Source: Micromonospora cathayae (GTDB taxonomy: Bacteria; Actinomycetota; Actinomycetes; Mycobacteriales; Micromonosporaceae). From it: DNA of 64,000 nucleotides. A program made the position numbers and the translations under genes. A model generated the notes under the pieces. That model made no database searches. It was not told the DNA's origin and saw only the letters and a list, made by a program, of their open reading frames with translations. Positions 61,186-64,000 of this stretch are shown piece by piece; position 1 is the first letter of the stretch; each line of letters opens with the position of its first letter. The stretch lies in NCBI RefSeq assembly GCF_028993575.1, contig NZ_CP118615.1:496001-560000 (forward strand), read 5' to 3'.

Positions 61186-61554
61186 TCAGTTCACGTTCGG
61201 GGCGAAGTCCTGGGTGAAGGGCGCGTCCGCCAGCCGGACCACCGCGATCACCACCACGGCCAGCAGCGTCAGCGCGGCCAGGCCGAGGCCGGTCCAGGCC
61301 AGCCGCTCCCCCCGCCGCAGCCAGACCGCGCCGGTCAGGAAACCACCCGAGGCGTACGCCTCGCGGCGCGCCTGCCGGCAGAGCTGGAGCGCCACCGTCG
61401 CCGGCACGATCCCGCCGACGAAGACGCCGGTCAACGCGGCGATCAGCCCGAGGGCGAACACCGCCCGGGCCTTCGTCGAGCGGGCCGGGTCAGGGTCGAG
61501 CGGGTCACGCAGCCCCTGACGCACGGCGGGTGGATGCCCGGGCGCCGTCGTCAT
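61186..61554 (-). CDS. Small 2-TM hypothetical membrane protein
   Basis: 122 aa. Two TM segments: AVFALGLIAALTGVFVGGIV and LGLAALTLLAVVVIAVVRLA, with a basic loop (RQARREAYASGG). ATG at 61554 follows GGAGG closely; ATG at 61566 is an alternative. No known family recognised. It lies between the rpoC terminator and the DUF4190 gene. Confidence 0.62.
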   Translation of the reverse strand: MTTAPGHPPAVRQGLRDPLDPDPARSTKARAVFALGLIAALTGVFVGGIVPATVALQLCRQARREAYASGGFLTGAVWLRRGERLAWTGLGLAALTLLAVVVIAVVRLADAPFTQDFAPNVN

Positions 61555-61613
61555 GTCCTCCATCATGCCGCCCCGGTGCCGCCCGCCGCCGCCAGAGGCC
61601 GGGCCCGGTGGAA

Positions 61614-61651
61614 ACGACGAGGCCCCCGGCACGCGCCGGGGGCCTCGTCGT
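61614..61651 (-). terminator. Terminator of the rpoBC operon
   Basis: Perfect 17-bp stem (61614-61630 with 61635-61651), 4-nt loop, 7 nt after the rpoC stop and followed on the minus strand by TTTCC. Strong intrinsic terminator. Confidence 0.93.
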
Positions 61652-61658
61652 CACTGCG

Positions 61659-64000
61659 TCAGCGGTACGACCCGAAGTCGAAGTCGTCCAGCGGCACCGC
61701 CTGGCCGCTGGCCGGCCCGAAGCCGTAGTCGGTCTCCGGGTAGCCGGTCATCGAGTAGACCTTGGCCTTCGCCTCCTCGGTCGGCTCCACCCGGACGTTG
61801 CGGTACTTGGAGATACCGGTACCGGCCGGGATGAGCTTACCGATGATCACGTTCTCCTTGAGGCCGATCAGCGAGTCGCTGCGGGCGTGGATCGCCGCGT
61901 CCGTCAGCACCCGGGTGGTCTCCTGGAAGGAGGCCGCCGACAGCCACGAGTCGGTGGCCAGCGACGCCTTGGTGATACCCATCAGCACCGGACGGCCGGC
62001 GGCGGGCTCGCCGCCCTCGCCGACGAGTCGGCGGTTCTCCGACTCGAACAGCGCCCGGTCGACCAGCACGCCCGGCAGGAACTCGGTCGAGCCGGAGTCG
62101 ATGACCGTCACCCGCTTGAGCATCTGGCGGATGATGATCTCGATGTGCTTGTCGTGGATGAGCACACCCTGCGAACGGTAGACCTCCTGGACCTCCTGGG
62201 TCAGGTGGACCTGGACCGCGCGCGGGCCGAGGATGCGCAGCAGCTCGTGCGGGTCGATGGTGCCCTCGGTGAGCTTCTCGCCGACCTCGACGTGACCGCC
62301 GTCGTGGACGCCCGGCCGGAGCCGGACCCGCTTCGAGATCTTGTCGTACACGATCTCGTCGCTGCCGTCGTCGGGGATGACGATGATCTTCCGGGACCGC
62401 TCGCCGTCCTCGATCCGGATCCGGCCGGGGGTGTCGGCGATGGGCGCCTTGCCCTTCGGGACCCGGGCCTCGAAGATCTCGGTGACACGGGGCAGACCCT
62501 GGGTGATGTCCTCACCCGCGACACCACCGGTGTGGAAGGTACGCATCGTGAGCTGGGTACCCGGCTCACCGATCGACTGGGCGGCGATGATGCCGACCGC
62601 CTCGCCGATGTCCACGGTCTTGCCGGTCGGCAGCGAACGCCCGTAGCAGGCACCGCAGACACCCAGCTTCGACTCGCAGGTCAGCACGCTGCGCACCCGG
62701 ACGTTCTCCACCCCGGCCGCGACGATCTTGTCGACCAGGATCGAGTTCAGGTCCGCGCCCCGCTCGACGACCACGGTGCCGTCCGGCCCCTTGATGTCGT
62801 CGGCCAGGGTCCGGGCGTGCACGCCGGTCTCGGCGTGCTCGTGCACCACCAGCTTGCCGTCGATCCGCTCGCCGACCTGCATCGGGATGGCCCGGTCGGT
62901 GCCGCAGTCCTCCTCGCGGATGATGACGTCCTGCGACACGTCCACCAGACGCCGGGTCAGGTAACCCGAGTCGGCGGTCCGCAGCGCGGTGTCCGCGAGA
63001 CCCTTCCGGGCGCCGTGCGTGGAGATGAAGTACTCCAGTACGGACAGACCCTCCCGGTAGCTCGACTTGATCGGTCGCGGGATGATCTCGCCCTTGGGGT
63101 TGGCCACCAGACCACGGATCGCGGCGATCTGCCGGAGCTGGAGCAGGTTACCGCGGGCCCCCGAGTGGATCATCTTCCACAGCGGGTTCTCCCGGGGCAG
63201 CGAGGTCTCCAGGTTCTTGGCGACCTCGTTGGTGGCCTTGGTCCAGATCTCGATGAGTTCGCCGCGGCGCTCCTCACCGGTCATCAGGCCCCGCTGGTAC
63301 TGCTTGTCGATCCGGTCGGCTTCCTTCTCGTACCGGGACAGGATCTCCTTCTTGCTCGGCGGGGTGACCACGTCCTCCATGCCGATGGTGACGCCGGACC
63401 AGGTGGCCCAGTGGAAGCCGGCCTCCTTGAGCCCGTCCAGGGTGGCCGCCAGGGCCACCTTCGGGAACCGCTCGGCGAGGTCGTTGACGATCGCGGAGAG
63501 CTGCCCCTTGCGCACCTCGTAGTTCACGAAGCGGTAGCCGACCGGCATGGTCTCGTTGAACAGCACCCGGCCCAGGGTGGTGTCGACGATCAGCTGCTCG
63601 CCCTCGACCCAGTCCTCCGGCGCGACCCACGGCTCGGCGCCGGCACCATTGTCGATGCCGGTGATGCCGCGCAGCCGGATCCGCACCGGCGACTGGAGGC
63701 CCAGCTCGCCGTTGTCGAACGCCATCCGCGCCTCGGCGTCGGAGCTGAACGTCCGCCCCTCGCCCTTGCCACCGGGGGTGAGGTGGGTGAGGTGGTACAG
63801 ACCGATGATCATGTCCTGGGTGGGCATGGTCACCGGCTTGCCGTCGGCCGGCTTGAGGATGTTGTTCGACGACAGCATCAGGATCCGCGCCTCGGCCTGG
63901 GCCTCGGCGGACAGCGGCACGTGCACCGCCATCTGGTCACCGTCGAAGTCGGCGTTGAACGCGGTGCAGACCAGCGGGTGGATCTGGATGGCCTTGCCCT
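61659..64000 (-). CDS. rpoC: RNA polymerase beta' subunit RpoC, C-terminal 780 codons (truncated by window)
   Basis: The frame is open to the window edge; about 515 N-terminal residues lie beyond. The catalytic [15 protein letters not shown] (three Mg-binding Asp) is encoded near 63933-63980. The second zinc site shows DCGTD and [13 protein letters not shown]. The trigger loop/bridge segment and C-terminal [16 protein letters not shown] are present. Ends at 61659 just before the terminator. ATG at 63932 is internal, not a start. Confidence 0.97.
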   Translation of the reverse strand, partial: GKAIQIHPLVCTAFNADFDGDQMAVHVPLSAEAQAEARILMLSSNNILKPADGKPVTMPTQDMIIGLYHLTHLTPGGKGEGRTFSSDAEARMAFDNGELGLQSPVRIRLRGITGIDNGAGAEPWVAPEDWVEGEQLIVDTTLGRVLFNETMPVGYRFVNYEVRKGQLSAIVNDLAERFPKVALAATLDGLKEAGFHWATWSGVTIGMEDVVTPPSKKEILSRYEKEADRIDKQYQRGLMTGEERRGELIEIWTKATNEVAKNLETSLPRENPLWKMIHSGARGNLLQLRQIAAIRGLVANPKGEIIPRPIKSSYREGLSVLEYFISTHGARKGLADTALRTADSGYLTRRLVDVSQDVIIREEDCGTDRAIPMQVGERIDGKLVVHEHAETGVHARTLADDIKGPDGTVVVERGADLNSILVDKIVAAGVENVRVRSVLTCESKLGVCGACYGRSLPTGKTVDIGEAVGIIAAQSIGEPGTQLTMRTFHTGGVAGEDITQGLPRVTEIFEARVPKGKAPIADTPGRIRIEDGERSRKIIVIPDDGSDEIVYDKISKRVRLRPGVHDGGHVEVGEKLTEGTIDPHELLRILGPRAVQVHLTQEVQEVYRSQGVLIHDKHIEIIIRQMLKRVTVIDSGSTEFLPGVLVDRALFESENRRLVGEGGEPAAGRPVLMGITKASLATDSWLSAASFQETTRVLTDAAIHARSDSLIGLKENVIIGKLIPAGTGISKYRNVRVEPTEEAKAKVYSMTGYPETDYGFGPASGQAVPLDDFDFGSYR

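Overview
The window is about 72% G+C with GTG and TTG starts, leaderless-looking genes and actinobacterial gene families: a conservon, an F420-type oxidoreductase, DUF1707 and DUF4190 proteins, and C-rich zinc forms of S4, S14 and L36. The ribosomal and rpo gene order and the operon content suit a Micromonospora-like member of the Micromonosporaceae. That genus assignment is an inference from gene content, not a database match.

Layout. 1-2.7 kb (+): the end of a nitrite reductase operon, nirB (5' truncated), nirD and a uroporphyrinogen-III synthase fused to a winged helix. 2.7-2.9 kb: a GntR regulator remnant ended by a 23-bp inverted repeat. 2.9-8.8 kb (-): a secreted ferritin-like protein and a four-gene conservon (cvnA-D) with a NIT-type sensor. 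9.2-10.4 kb (+): an orphan lipoprotein binding protein. 10.5-14.8 kb: a divergent ABC importer cluster (permease and binding protein on -, ATPase, LLM oxidoreductase and cupin on +) around a palindrome. 15-17 kb (+): an 8-TM protein with a repetitive tail. 17-23.2 kb (-): a tightly coupled thiamine operon thiE-thiO-thiS-thiG-tenI-like-thiD-thiC behind a TPP riboswitch. 23.6-30 kb (+): a giant secreted ThuA/sugar-dehydrogenase/PKD/CBM protein with a C-terminal FIMAH-like domain, then a small membrane-anchored protein. 30.3-36 kb: housekeeping and accessory genes (AbiEi/DUF559-like, aldo/keto reductase, ABC-F ATPase, RsmC-like methyltransferase, a single-TM protein).

36-64 kb (-) is the conserved translation/transcription core, read right to left: rpoC (truncated by the window edge), two small membrane proteins, rpsL-rpsG-fusA-tuf, the S10 cluster (rpsJ to rpsQ), the spc cluster (rplN to rplO), secY-adk-map, a DUF1707 protein, infA-rpmJ-rpsM-rpsK-rpsD-rpoA-rplQ and truA. 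Sigma-A-like promoters are visible before rpsL, rpsJ and infA, and more weakly before secY. Perfect or near-perfect hairpins without U-tracts sit at several unit boundaries (rpsQ/rplN, rplO/secY, adk/map, rpsD/rpoA, rplQ/truA).

How the parts work together: nirBD assimilates nitrite using siroheme, and the HemD-like fusion next to it links that to tetrapyrrole chemistry or regulation. The thiamine operon covers thiazole synthesis, HMP synthesis, HMP-P phosphorylation and coupling under one TPP switch. The ABC/LLM/cupin cluster looks like uptake plus oxidation of one unknown small molecule and is the best candidate here for an uncharacterised system. No tRNA, rRNA, CRISPR array, intact insertion sequence or prophage was seen.
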